Source of the DNA: Flavobacterium frigidarium DSM 17623
GTDB taxonomy: Bacteria; Bacteroidota; Bacteroidia; Flavobacteriales; Flavobacteriaceae
Assembly (NCBI RefSeq): GCF_000425505.1
Contig: NZ_AUDO01000004.1
Location: forward strand, 186,001-250,000
DNA: 64,000 nt
Reading direction: 5' to 3'
This document shows, in pieces, positions 1-8,369 of this stretch. Numbering within the stretch: the first letter of the stretch is position 1; the number at the start of each line of letters is the position of its first letter. Both the position numbers and the translations under genes were made by a program. A model generated the notes under the pieces. It did no database searches. It saw nothing but the letters and a program-made list of their open reading frames with translations, and was not told the DNA's origin.

Positions 1-1
1 T

Positions 2-487
2 TTAGGTCCTGATAAAGTCATCACGCCTGATAATGTACGTGGCTCGTACAACACATTAGAAGAAGCTGTTTTACACCACAATTGGCCATCATTAAAAAAT
101 GCCCAAGGAAAATTCTTGTTTATCATGGATAACAATGGAACCAAAAAAGCAATGTATGCGGCTCACCATCCCTCTCTTAAAAGTGCTGTTCTCTTTATCA
201 ATGCCGAACCAGGAACTCCAGAAGCAGCTACCTTATTTAGAAACGATCCTAAAGATGCGACTATAAAAGATTTGGTCGAAAAAGGATACTTGATACGAAC
301 CCGCGCAGATGCAGATACAAAAGAGGCCCGTGCTAATGATTACAGTCGATTTGAAGAAGCTAAGAAATCTGGAGCGCAGATAATTACTACAGATTACTAC
401 ACGCCAAGTCAACTTTTTGATTCTACCTACAAGATAAATTTTGACGATGGTACTTATGTTCGAAAAAATCCAGTCAACGGGAAGTAA
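2..487 (+). CDS. Ca2+-dependent phosphoinositide phospholipase C family protein, C-terminal part
   Basis: The frame is open from the window edge, so this is the last 161 residues of a longer protein whose start lies outside. The visible part (DNNGTKKAMY, LFINAEPGTPEAA, then IRTRADADTKEARAND) is typical of the C-terminal half of secreted PI-PLC C1-type enzymes. In those, a TIM barrel cleaves phosphoinositides or related phosphodiesters, and the R-x-R-A-D-x-x-T stretch lies in the late barrel strands. The signal peptide and catalytic histidines are not visible. The gene is convergent with a metallophosphoesterase across a shared terminator. The family assignment rests on remembered sequence pattern only. 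Confidence 0.72.
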   Translation, partial: LGPDKVITPDNVRGSYNTLEEAVLHHNWPSLKNAQGKFLFIMDNNGTKKAMYAAHHPSLKSAVLFINAEPGTPEAATLFRNDPKDATIKDLVEKGYLIRTRADADTKEARANDYSRFEEAKKSGAQIITTDYYTPSQLFDSTYKINFDDGTYVRKNPVNGK

Positions 488-495
488 AAATTTAT

Positions 496-540
496 AAAAA
501 AGAGAGACAAGCTATCAACAGATAATTGTCTCTCTTTTTT
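496..540. terminator. Bidirectional intrinsic terminator
   Basis: A perfect stem pairs AAAAAAGAGAGACAA (496-510) with TTGTCTCTCTTTTTT (526-540) around a 15-nt loop. A-runs and T-runs at the two ends give a U-tract on either strand. It sits between two convergent genes and can end both. Confidence 0.85.
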
Positions 541-550
541 ATTTGTATTC

Positions 551-2500
551 CTACTTATTCAAATCATCGATAGCACCTGATTTTAAATTAACTGAAAAAT
601 GATCTGCTGGTGCTCCATTCATAAATTTATTAAAAATCTTGAAAAACAAATACAGTTGACGGCGCTGAGGATTTACACTGTTTTCGTTTCTAGCCGTTAG
701 ATACAATTCAATTAATAGTTTATATTGTTTCATTTTTTCCAAGCCTATTTCTGCTATTGCTAATTTATCTGCATTTCGTATTCGATAAAAATCTGTAAAT
801 AAGTCACTACCTTTCCACTTTTTAAAATCTTCAATATTTAAATTTTGAGATTGCAAAAGGGTATCAATTTTCTCTTCTGCCTTCTGCCACTCTGCTGTTT
901 CTGAATTTTTATTTGCAATAATTTCTTCTAGATCATTACTGGATTTTTTTTGCGAAAGCATCACTAAGTCAGCTCCATTTGTAGTCGAAAGAAAATCGGC
1001 AAACGATTTGGGCCAGTCTGCCATAAAGCGTAACCGAACCAATTCTTTTAAATGGAAATCGGTGAATTCATGGTAATTTTTTGTTTTTAATATATCGTGA
1101 TTCCACAATGTTTTTGATCCTGTATTTTTTAGAAATTGGTATTCTTTTTCATATAAATCAAAAAGCTCGTTAAAGCGAGGCACTTCGTCTATTGTCACCG
1201 TCTCGACAGTAGCAATACTATCAGACGAAATAGTCAACAGTTTATACGCAGGGATGTAAGCCGCTAGCGAAGGCGTTTGTACATTTACCAATTGATTTCC
1301 GTTGGCACTCCTACGTACTCCCGTGTCATTGATATGCATATGTCCCCCAAAATGCATTTTCAAACCTGCATCAGCAAACTGTTCTGCAACCGCCTCTTCA
1401 GGTACGCGATTGAGTTGCCATTTATTTTTACCTAATAATTCCTTGAGATCAGTTGTAGCATCGTCATTAAAATCAATCATAGGAAAATGACTGAATGCAA
1501 TCAGAGTCTTCCCTTGTTTTTTTGCTTGTTCCGATACTGATTTGATCCACTTTAATAAATGTGCTTTGTGAGACAAAACATTATTGTAGCCCGTGCTCGC
1601 TTCTCCATAACTTGCAGATGAAGTTGTGTTTTTACCATCATCAGACTTTGGAGTATACACATTACCATCAATTGCCAATAACCACAGACCCTCGACAGGC
1701 TCAACCAAATAACTTACATCAGGGATTGTGTAGCCTTTTGCAATTTCGTATTGCCGATTGTGTAACGAAGCCGCATTTTCTGCTTTCGAAAAGTCATAAT
1801 TTTCAGTAGTATAATTCGAAAATGGCGTTGCCCAAAATTTGTTTTTTTTGTTAGGATAAAAACCAAAGGCCTTCAGTTCATTCATAATTCCCTCGTAACC
1901 TAATTTCATTACATCTGATGAAAGTACTAGCGGGTCTTCTATTTCTAGGTTTACCTTATGTAAACCGACTTGGCTATAGATCGCTTGACTTTTCCCATTT
2001 TGCCCCATAAAATCACTTTTGCCAGACTCTTGAGCAAAGGGACCTGAAGGATCATGATTTCCAGTAGTTATGAAAAATGATATTCCGTGTTTGTCTTGAT
2101 ATTGTTTCAGAATTTTTGCTAAACCGCGCACATGTAAAGGCTGTCCATCATCTGTATAATCACCGGGTAACGCTACTATTTTTATATTTCTTGAAGCAAT
2201 ATCGTCTAGCGCAGCTAAGAATGCAAAATAATTTTCGTTGTAAATACGCGTCGATTGCAACTGCGATTCCATTGTACGGATTAAAACATTCTTATTGTTT
2301 TTAGGATTTAAAACACCTTTAAAATTAGAATCCGAAAGCGAGCCATAAATATCTTGTAAATGGATATCTGCCAAGAAGGCTATTTGAATTGGATCTTGGA
2401 TAGATTGTGCTGTCACTTGGTTCGAATAAATTATAAGTGCGATTAGAAAGCACCTGTAACTAAAATCCTTAGTTACTGCTTTTAATATTTTAAATTGCAT
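551..2500 (-). CDS. Exported metallophosphoesterase (calcineurin-like)
   Basis: A 649-residue protein with an N-terminal hydrophobic stretch ending around VTAQS (residues 15-32) that reads as a signal peptide. All metallophosphatase blocks are present in order: D-x-H (D45, H47), GDYTDDG (113-119), GNHD (147-150), a histidine block FSHFP (about 336) and GGHMH (about 387). These make a dinuclear metal centre for phosphomonoester or diester hydrolysis, probably in the periplasm or outside. The 250 residues after the catalytic domain are mostly helical and match no domain I recognise. The substrate is unknown. The gene is monocistronic and convergent with a phospholipase C gene, so a role in scavenging phosphate from phospholipids is possible but only inferred. 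Confidence 0.85.
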   Translation of the reverse strand: MQFKILKAVTKDFSYRCFLIALIIYSNQVTAQSIQDPIQIAFLADIHLQDIYGSLSDSNFKGVLNPKNNKNVLIRTMESQLQSTRIYNENYFAFLAALDDIASRNIKIVALPGDYTDDGQPLHVRGLAKILKQYQDKHGISFFITTGNHDPSGPFAQESGKSDFMGQNGKSQAIYSQVGLHKVNLEIEDPLVLSSDVMKLGYEGIMNELKAFGFYPNKKNKFWATPFSNYTTENYDFSKAENAASLHNRQYEIAKGYTIPDVSYLVEPVEGLWLLAIDGNVYTPKSDDGKNTTSSASYGEASTGYNNVLSHKAHLLKWIKSVSEQAKKQGKTLIAFSHFPMIDFNDDATTDLKELLGKNKWQLNRVPEEAVAEQFADAGLKMHFGGHMHINDTGVRRSANGNQLVNVQTPSLAAYIPAYKLLTISSDSIATVETVTIDEVPRFNELFDLYEKEYQFLKNTGSKTLWNHDILKTKNYHEFTDFHLKELVRLRFMADWPKSFADFLSTTNGADLVMLSQKKSSNDLEEIIANKNSETAEWQKAEEKIDTLLQSQNLNIEDFKKWKGSDLFTDFYRIRNADKLAIAEIGLEKMKQYKLLIELYLTARNENSVNPQRRQLYLFFKIFNKFMNGAPADHFSVNLKSGAIDDLNK

Positions 2501-2696
2501 GTGTACAGTTATAAAATTTGGAGTAATGGCAATAGGTTATTTCATCAAGCACAATAGTAGCAGTTTTGTATCAATTGTACTTTAAGCTAAGGTTAGCATA
2601 TTATCATAAATTTTAATTTCAAACTTGCTTCCTTTGTTCTTTGCTCTAAAATTCATATCGTTTTTTAAACATGATTAAGATTAGTAATTTATCAAA

Positions 2697-2733
2697 CAAA
2701 AAAAGAGACCACTTAAATGATCTCTTTATTTGT
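2697..2733 (-). terminator. Intrinsic terminator of the acidic protein gene
   Basis: On the minus strand a 10-bp stem (AAAGAGATCA with TGGTCTCTTT, one G-U pair) has a 6-nt loop and is followed by a run of T. It lies about 55 nt beyond the stop of the gene ending at 2788. Confidence 0.75.
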
Positions 2734-2787
2734 ATTTATAAATAGTAGTAAGTAACTAATCAATAATAGTATTAGCTCCTGATTTCT

Positions 2788-3261
2788 CTAGTTGTTGTAA
2801 CGATCTAAGTCGTCATCATCAGCTCCATCATCTAAGTCATTTGCTAAAAAATCATCGTCTTCCTCCAGAGTTTTTTCAATTGACTCTTCAGAATCTTCTA
2901 ATCTATTGTCTTCTAGCTCGTCATTTTCTGGATCAGTACTCACCATACTGACATCATGAATATACTCTTCTCCATAACTTTCGTCCATAACATTAATATT
3001 ATCTGGATCTACTTTTTTATCAGCTTCTAGATCTTGTACAATCTCTTCTTTTGGCTGCACATAATTACTATTTAGAGAATCCTCTTCAATTACTTTATCT
3101 ACCTGATCATCAGCCATAAAGTCATTGTTATCAGGTAATTCTTGGTGATCCACATCCTCGGAAAAAAGTTTGCTTTTTAAATTGCTGTCTCTATCCTGTT
3201 GCTCTTTCTCCTTTAAATACTGATCAACGACCTCTCTGTTTAATTGGTTTACATCTTTCAT
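2788..3261 (-). CDS. Highly acidic hypothetical protein
   Basis: A 157-residue protein with no signal peptide or membrane segment. About 40% of its residues are Asp or Glu, and the tail is almost all acidic (DDGADDDDLDRYNN). It starts with a short amphipathic stretch (NREVVDQYLKEKEQQ) and is then low in complexity and probably disordered. No family is recognised. It has its own terminator and a 312-bp upstream region shared with a divergent transporter gene. Ion buffering, protein shielding or DNA mimicry are all possible for such a composition, and nothing here decides between them. The start has a purine-rich GTGAGGAATT just upstream, which supports it. Confidence 0.7.
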   Translation of the reverse strand: MKDVNQLNREVVDQYLKEKEQQDRDSNLKSKLFSEDVDHQELPDNNDFMADDQVDKVIEEDSLNSNYVQPKEEIVQDLEADKKVDPDNINVMDESYGEEYIHDVSMVSTDPENDELEDNRLEDSEESIEKTLEEDDDFLANDLDDGADDDDLDRYNN

Positions 3262-3573
3262 AATTCCTCACTTTTAATTGTTTGTTTGTTTTTCTTACCG
3301 CTTAAAATTTTGATTTTTTTCGAAAAAATAATCTCCTATTTCGATTGATCTTAAATTTTAAAGCATCTCTAGTTTGTTTGTATACCCAAATATAGGCAAC
3401 CAAACTCCAGATAGTTTATAGTTACAGCTTATTTAATTACATGATATTCATGTGGTTGAATTTCACAAACTGATCCCTCAAATAAAATCAATATGTATCT
3501 GCGTATCTAAAGCGTTAAAGCGCACTCGATTTTAATGGTAACTTATTATCTTTGAATTTTACAATAGATTACC
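3262..3573. other. Divergent intergenic region, 312 bp
   Basis: No gene is seen. The region carries a TATATTTG box on the minus strand (3387-3394), a possible -7 element for the acidic protein gene, and TATCTTTG on the plus strand (3547-3554) for the transporter gene. No convincing -33 TTG accompanies either one. Confidence 0.4.
3547..3554 (+). promoter_or_regulatory. Bacteroidetes -7 promoter element (TATCTTTG)
   Basis: Matches the flavobacterial TAnnTTTG consensus and lies 20 bp before the ATG at 3574, which gives a leader of only about 12 nt. No TTG is present at the -33 position. Confidence 0.5.
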
Positions 3574-4557
3574 ATGAAATTAAAGATTGATAAATTCATA
3601 CTAGCAATAATTACGACCGTTTTTATAGCTTATTTATTTCCTCAGTTAGGCCGAGTAAATAGTGTTATAGACTTAGATACAATATCTAGTTTTGGTATTT
3701 CTTTAATATTCTTTTTCTACGGATTAAAGTTAAGTCCGGAGAAAGTCAAGAGCGGACTCAAAAATTGGAAACTCCACCTACTCATACAATCGTCTACCTT
3801 CTTACTTTTTCCATTGATTGTTTTGCTATTTCTACCATTTATACAAAGTAATCAAGTAAAAGATATTTGGTTAGCCGTTTTTTTTCTTAGTGCTTTGCCG
3901 TCTACTGTTTCATCAAGTGTTGTCATGGTTTCTATCGCTAAAGGAAATATTCCAGCAGCTATTTTCAACGCAACAATTTCTGGTTTAATTGGAATCTTAA
4001 TCACGCCCTTGTGGATGGGTTTGTTTTTAAGAAACCAAAATGGCGATTTTAATTTAACCGCAGTCTATATCAAGCTAATAACCGAAATCTTATTACCAAT
4101 AATCATTGGGCTACTACTTCATCGTTATTTAGGCAAATATGCTATTAAATACAGTACTTTTTTAACCACCTTCGACAAGTCGGTTATTTTACTGATTATC
4201 TATAAAAGTTTTGCCACGTCTTTCGACGAAAACCTGTTTAGCATGTTGCAGCTTAGTTCGATATTTGCAATTGCTTGTTGTGTGCTATTGTTGTTTGCTA
4301 CAGTTTATTTTGTAACGGGTTTTATCAGTAAGAAGTTAGGTTTTAACGTAGAGGATACGATTACAGCACAATTTTGCGGAACTAAAAAATCATTAGTTCA
4401 TGGAACCATATTTTCGAAAATACTTTGGCATAACGCCGCAACCATGGGAATTGTGCTACTTCCATTAATGCTTTTTCATGGAATTCAAATTTTTGTTATT
4501 AGTATTATAGCAGAAAAAAAAGCAAAAAGAGATTCTACTTCTTCGATTGAGAATTGA
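3574..4557 (+). CDS. SBF-like (bile acid:Na+ symporter superfamily) membrane transporter
   Basis: A 327-residue integral membrane protein with about ten hydrophobic segments spread over the whole length. The early motif FFYGLKLSPEKV, the LSALPSTVSSSVVMV block and a late AQFCGTKKSLVHG block are characteristic of the SBF-like group (E. coli YfeH type), which is shorter on soluble parts than true bile acid transporters. The usual family length is 320-340. It probably sits in the inner membrane and carries an organic anion with sodium, and the substrate is not known. It is monocistronic, with a promoter box directly upstream. Confidence 0.85.
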   Translation: MKLKIDKFILAIITTVFIAYLFPQLGRVNSVIDLDTISSFGISLIFFFYGLKLSPEKVKSGLKNWKLHLLIQSSTFLLFPLIVLLFLPFIQSNQVKDIWLAVFFLSALPSTVSSSVVMVSIAKGNIPAAIFNATISGLIGILITPLWMGLFLRNQNGDFNLTAVYIKLITEILLPIIIGLLLHRYLGKYAIKYSTFLTTFDKSVILLIIYKSFATSFDENLFSMLQLSSIFAIACCVLLLFATVYFVTGFISKKLGFNVEDTITAQFCGTKKSLVHGTIFSKILWHNAATMGIVLLPLMLFHGIQIFVISIIAEKKAKRDSTSSIEN

Positions 4558-5001
4558 TTTCTCATGATATTTATCGAAATATATTCTTCCCTTTTTTTTT
4601 ATCACCCTTAGAAGCTAACTTTGAAAGAGGTGATAGAAAGTTTAAAATGAGTTAACCAAAATACTTATAGTAATAGCATCTTTTAAGTCTATCACATATC
4701 TGCTCCAAAAAATTTTATAAGAACAAATAAAGTCATTCTGAAGAATCTAATTCCGCCTGGAGAATAACTAGTAAACTAGATTCATCTTTAATAAAATTCT
4801 GTAATAAAGTCCTCGAATTGTATAAAATTTATACTGGTTGCGAAGCTTACTTTTATTTTTCGAAATCAAAGAAAAAAAGACAATAGAAGAGCGCAGAAAT
4901 GAAGCGAAATCAGGTTCACATTAAGATGATTTAATTTCTACTCCAGATATATCTCTACTACCATAGATTTATTGAAAACGCACTTAAAAAAAGATACAAC
5001 C
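4558..5001. other. Intergenic region, 444 bp, no gene seen
   Basis: AT-rich and with stops in all frames. It contains two inverted repeats: TATCACC with GGTGATA (about 4602-4637), and GAATCTA (4743-4749) with TAGATTC (4777-4783). Neither is followed by a U-tract, so neither is a clear terminator. No TAnnTTTG box was found near the helicase start. Confidence 0.4.
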
Positions 5002-6522
5002 ATGAAAAGTGCTACTCAAAATGCGACTCTGTTTTATGATTACCAACAGAAAGATATCGCTACTATCTTTACTAATATAGAAAGTAATCCCGACCAAAAA
5101 TTATTGTATCAGTTACCAACAGGTGGTGGAAAAACAATGATATTTTCAGAAATTGCTAGAAAATATCTTTCACAATACGACAAGCAAGTGATGATTTTAA
5201 CGCATCGTAACGAATTATGTAAACAAACATCTACGACGCTTAAAAAACTTACTGTTCAAAATAAAATTATTGGAAGTAAAACAAAAAACTTTAAAAGTAA
5301 TGCTACTTGTTATGTAGCTATGGTGGAGACTTTAAGAAACAGAATTAAATCAAAAAAAATAAACACTAAGAATGTAGGATTGGTAATTATAGACGAAGCA
5401 CACCACAATTCGTTTAGGAAACTAACTAAGAAATTCAAGCACGCTTTTATTATAGGAGCTACGGCAACACCTTTTAGTTCTGATATTTCTAAACCTATGA
5501 ATCGCTATTATGACGGACTAATCACTGGAGAAAGTATTGCTAATCTTATCGAAAATGGTTTTTTGGCTAAGCCAAAGTCTCATCAATACGAAATAGAATT
5601 AAACTCACTTAAAACCGGAATTCATGGTGACTTCACTGTTAGCTCTTCTAACGAATTGTATGGTTCTGCACCCATGCAAGAACTTTTATTACAAGCTTAT
5701 CAAGACAATGCAAACGGTAAAAAAACTTTGATTTTCAATAACGGGATTGCAGTCTCAAAACTAGTAGAGGAGAATTTTAGAGGAGCTGGAATTCCAGTGA
5801 GACATTTAGATAACAAAACTTCAGAGGAAGAGCGAAAAGAAATACTACAGTGGTTTAAGAAAACCAAAAATGCTGTTTTGACTTCAGTTTCTATCTTGAC
5901 AACAGGATTTGACGAACCCACAGTGAAACACGTCATTTTAAATAGAGCGACTACTTCGATTACCTTATACCACCAAATGGTAGGGCGCGGTGCAAGAAGA
6001 TTAGCATCTAAAAAAACTTTCGGAATTACCGATTTAGGAAATAATATTCAGCGTTTTGGAGCGTGGGAAGCACCTCTGGACTGGAAATACATTTTTGATC
6101 ATCCAGATGACTTTGCTAAGCAATTGCATTATCAAATCGCTGGGAATGCATCTTCTCAGTCTCCTGCTCTTACCTCAGAACTAAGAAGTCACTTTCCAAA
6201 AACTTTAGAAATGGCTTTTGACATAGATAGTCATTTTCAAGAAGCACTGGATATGGATAAAAAGCATAAATCAGTTATTCAAGAATCTATAAGACAACAG
6301 GCAAAGATGTGTTTAGACAATGCTGAAACCTTAAGTCACGCACTTGAACTTGCTGCAATGCTAACACCGGAAGTTCAGTGGCGCGTGAAGCAATATGTAA
6401 AGTGTTTAGAAAGTGCTAGTTCCAGCTATAAAACTTGGTTGATGGAGGATTATCAAAAACGTTTAGAAGGTTTAATAAAAAAAGTTTACGTTAAAATACA
6501 TGCCCACGACCAAACAGCTTAA
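5002..6522 (+). CDS. DEAD/DEAH-box SF2 helicase
   Basis: A 506-residue protein counted from the ATG at 5002. A TTG 30 bp upstream is in frame, but the extra ten residues (KTHLKKDTT) look like untranslated sequence. The motifs are in canonical order: Walker A PTGGGKT (39-45), Ia THRNE, DEAH (131-134), ATATP (153-157), motif V TTGFDEP and motif VI QMVGRGARR (325-333). This is the two-RecA-lobe core of ResIII-type helicases such as E. coli YejH/RadD. The C-terminal 150 residues are helical and not recognised. It probably works on DNA in repair or restart. It is monocistronic. Confidence 0.85.
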   Translation: MKSATQNATLFYDYQQKDIATIFTNIESNPDQKLLYQLPTGGGKTMIFSEIARKYLSQYDKQVMILTHRNELCKQTSTTLKKLTVQNKIIGSKTKNFKSNATCYVAMVETLRNRIKSKKINTKNVGLVIIDEAHHNSFRKLTKKFKHAFIIGATATPFSSDISKPMNRYYDGLITGESIANLIENGFLAKPKSHQYEIELNSLKTGIHGDFTVSSSNELYGSAPMQELLLQAYQDNANGKKTLIFNNGIAVSKLVEENFRGAGIPVRHLDNKTSEEERKEILQWFKKTKNAVLTSVSILTTGFDEPTVKHVILNRATTSITLYHQMVGRGARRLASKKTFGITDLGNNIQRFGAWEAPLDWKYIFDHPDDFAKQLHYQIAGNASSQSPALTSELRSHFPKTLEMAFDIDSHFQEALDMDKKHKSVIQESIRQQAKMCLDNAETLSHALELAAMLTPEVQWRVKQYVKCLESASSSYKTWLMEDYQKRLEGLIKKVYVKIHAHDQTA

Positions 6523-6645
6523 GGTTTTGATTTTAGTTGATTAAAATTCTGTAATATTTACAAAAAATTCTATAGTCTTTGCGAAACATTTTTTTTGGAA
6601 ATTTACATTAACAAACAAATTATCAAACAATTAAAAAAAAAAATT

Positions 6646-7188
6646 ATGGAAAGTAGAGACAATCACAATATGGACAAACGTCCTATGATGACAGGAATGT
6701 TTGCAGATAGAACAAGCACTGAAAATGCATACAACGCATTACACGACCGCGGGTATACTCGTGAGGAAATTAACTTACTGATGTCAGATGAGACTCGTAA
6801 AAAACATTACTCAGATGCTGACGACCACTCTGAATTAGGGACAAAAGCAGCTGAAACTGCTGGAACTGGATCTGCTATCGGTGGAACTATAGGTGCAATT
6901 GTTGGAGTAATCGCAGCAATAGGAACAAGTGTAGTTATTCCAGGACTAGGATTAATCATTGCAGGACCGCTTGCAGCCGGATTAGCTGGTGCGGGAGCTG
7001 GTGGAATCACTGGAGGATTGATTGGTGCACTTGTGGGATCAGGTATTCCTGAAGAACGTGCAAAAGTATACGAATCTGGAATTAATGAAGGTCAGGTAGT
7101 TTTAGGAGTTCATCCTAGAAATGATGAAGATGCTGATTATTTAGAGCAGAATTGGAGAACAAATAGTGGCCGAGATATTTATAGATAG
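6646..7188 (+). CDS. General stress protein with glycine-zipper segment
   Basis: A 180-residue protein. The ATG at 6646 is preferred over an in-frame TTG at 6595, because the residues between are lysine and asparagine rich and fit a leader. Residues about 10-45 (TGMFADRTSTENAYNALH, then YTREEINLLMS) match the YflT/general-stress-17M type fold. Residues about 65-130 are a long Gly/Ala-rich hydrophobic stretch with regular GxxxG spacing. The last part (VVLGVHP, YLEQNWR) resembles the end of the same domain. Homologues are stress-induced proteins of unknown biochemistry, and the glycine zipper suggests membrane insertion. The gene is followed by a strong terminator. Confidence 0.75.
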   Translation: MESRDNHNMDKRPMMTGMFADRTSTENAYNALHDRGYTREEINLLMSDETRKKHYSDADDHSELGTKAAETAGTGSAIGGTIGAIVGVIAAIGTSVVIPGLGLIIAGPLAAGLAGAGAGGITGGLIGALVGSGIPEERAKVYESGINEGQVVLGVHPRNDEDADYLEQNWRTNSGRDIYR

Positions 7189-7206
7189 TATTAAAACCGT
7201 TTAATT

Positions 7207-7244
7207 AATGCCCATCCTTTTAGTAGGATGGGCATTTTTTTTTG
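7207..7244 (+). terminator. Intrinsic terminator
   Basis: A perfect 12-bp stem AATGCCCATCCT / AGGATGGGCATT (7207-7218 with 7225-7236) has a 6-nt loop and then nine T. It lies just after the stress protein gene. Confidence 0.9.
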
Positions 7245-7468
7245 TTCCCAGGAAATAGTTTAATGATAATAGCTGGAAATTATTTTTTCCCATTTACTGT
7301 TTTTACTCATTTTAAAAAACTGACTTACAGATTTCTAAATTGAAATATGATATTTCTAAATATCAATTTCTTGCACTTTGAACTGCGAATAAGCAATAAA
7401 AATCAATAAAATTTATTTCATAATAGGAAAAAATGATGATGCAAATAGTGGAGACAGAATAAATGCAC

Positions 7469-7476
7469 TACTTTTG
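7469..7476 (+). promoter_or_regulatory. -7 promoter element (TACTTTTG) of the tetR gene
   Basis: An exact TAnnTTTG match 42 bp before the chosen ATG at 7511. An upstream ATG at 7463 would begin before this box, which argues for the later start. The operator copy at 7478 begins two bases downstream and would cover the transcription start. Confidence 0.6.
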
Positions 7477-7477
7477 C

Positions 7478-7499
7478 CTAACACTGTTAAATGATTTAA
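7478..7499. promoter_or_regulatory. TetR-type operator copy 0 (autoregulatory site)
   Basis: A 22-bp element whose first 13 bp (CTAACACTGTTAA) are one base from the palindrome TTAACA-n-TGTTAA. The second half is an A/T spacer ending in TTAA. The same element occurs three more times upstream of the efflux operon. Its position over the predicted start site implies autorepression. Confidence 0.65.
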
Positions 7500-7510
7500 T
7501 AGGCTATTGT

Positions 7511-8104
7511 ATGGCAAGTAAAGATCGAATTTTAAGACACAAAGAAGAAACGAGAAATAACATTCTCGAGGCTGCGCATGATATTGTCAAAGAGGAAGGT
7601 TGGCAAGGACTGAGCATGCGTAAAATTGCAGATCGAATTGAATATACAGCACCAATCATTTATGAATATTTCTCTAATAAAGAATCTATTCTACAAGAGT
7701 TAACCACAAAAGGTTTTATAAAATTATCTAAAAAATTAGAGTTGGCAAAAGCCGAACACGATTCAGCAGATGATCAATTAGAAGCGATGTGGATGGCTTA
7801 TTGGAATTTTGCATTTACTGATACAGAAATGTACCAAGTGATGTACGGTGTACAGATGAATTGCTGCTCTCAAAAATGTTCAGTAACAGATTCTCCTTAT
7901 CACTCTTTTATTGCGGTTATATCTGAAATAATGAAAGATAAAAATCCAACGGAAGAAGTGATTAAGCAAAAGTATTTTACCTTTTTCTCTGTGATTCACG
8001 GATTGATTGCAATAAATATTATTAATAGAAGCGATGTATCAGAATCTATAAATAATCAAATACTAAAAGATGCTATTGGAGGCATTATCAAATCCATTAA
8101 ATAA
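7511..8104 (+). CDS. TetR/AcrR-family repressor of the adjacent efflux operon
   Basis: A 197-residue protein. Residues 13-58 form a TetR helix-turn-helix domain (RNNILEAAHDIV, LSMRKIADRI, APIIYEYFSNKE). The C-terminal ligand domain is helical and holds a cysteine cluster (C118, C119, C123). The longer reading frame from 7463 adds a hydrophobic stretch that precedes the promoter box, so the ATG at 7511 is used. The gene lies 265 bp before the RND operon on the same strand. Repeated palindromes flank it on both sides, so it most likely represses itself and the pump. The cysteines could sense an oxidant, metal or electrophile, but this is inferred only from their spacing. Confidence 0.88.
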   Translation: MASKDRILRHKEETRNNILEAAHDIVKEEGWQGLSMRKIADRIEYTAPIIYEYFSNKESILQELTTKGFIKLSKKLELAKAEHDSADDQLEAMWMAYWNFAFTDTEMYQVMYGVQMNCCSQKCSVTDSPYHSFIAVISEIMKDKNPTEEVIKQKYFTFFSVIHGLIAINIINRSDVSESINNQILKDAIGGIIKSIK

Positions 8105-8121
8105 AAAAATTTAGAAACGAC

Positions 8122-8143
8122 TTAACACTGTTAGATAAATTAA
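8122..8143. promoter_or_regulatory. TetR-type operator copy 1
   Basis: TTAACACTGTTAG followed by ATAAATTAA. The first part is the palindrome TTAACA-n-TGTTAA with one changed base. It begins 18 bp after the tetR stop and is the first of three copies spaced 78-79 bp. Confidence 0.65.
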
Positions 8144-8199
8144 CTAAGGTATAATTTCTTATTTAATAGGTATCATTTTAATAATCTGATGCTTTCTAC

Positions 8200-8221
8200 T
8201 TAACACCGTTAAATAAATTAA
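8200..8221. promoter_or_regulatory. TetR-type operator copy 2
   Basis: TTAACACCGTTAA followed by ATAAATTAA. It starts exactly 78 bp after copy 1. Confidence 0.65.
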
Positions 8222-8278
8222 TATGATTATGTAGCAATATAGAATAACCTTACCTAGTAACAGCTGTCGGTCTTATAC

Positions 8279-8300
8279 TTAACAGTGTTAGATAATTTAA
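8279..8300. promoter_or_regulatory. TetR-type operator copy 3
   Basis: TTAACAGTGTTAG followed by ATAATTTAA. It starts 79 bp after copy 2 and 91 bp before the adaptor start codon. No clear TAnnTTTG box was found in this gap, so the promoter being controlled is not fixed. Confidence 0.65.
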
Positions 8301-8369
8301 TAATGTAAATAAAGAGCGATCAATTAAACATTGATTTCGATAATAAAAATAAAATAGATAAAACCTGAA

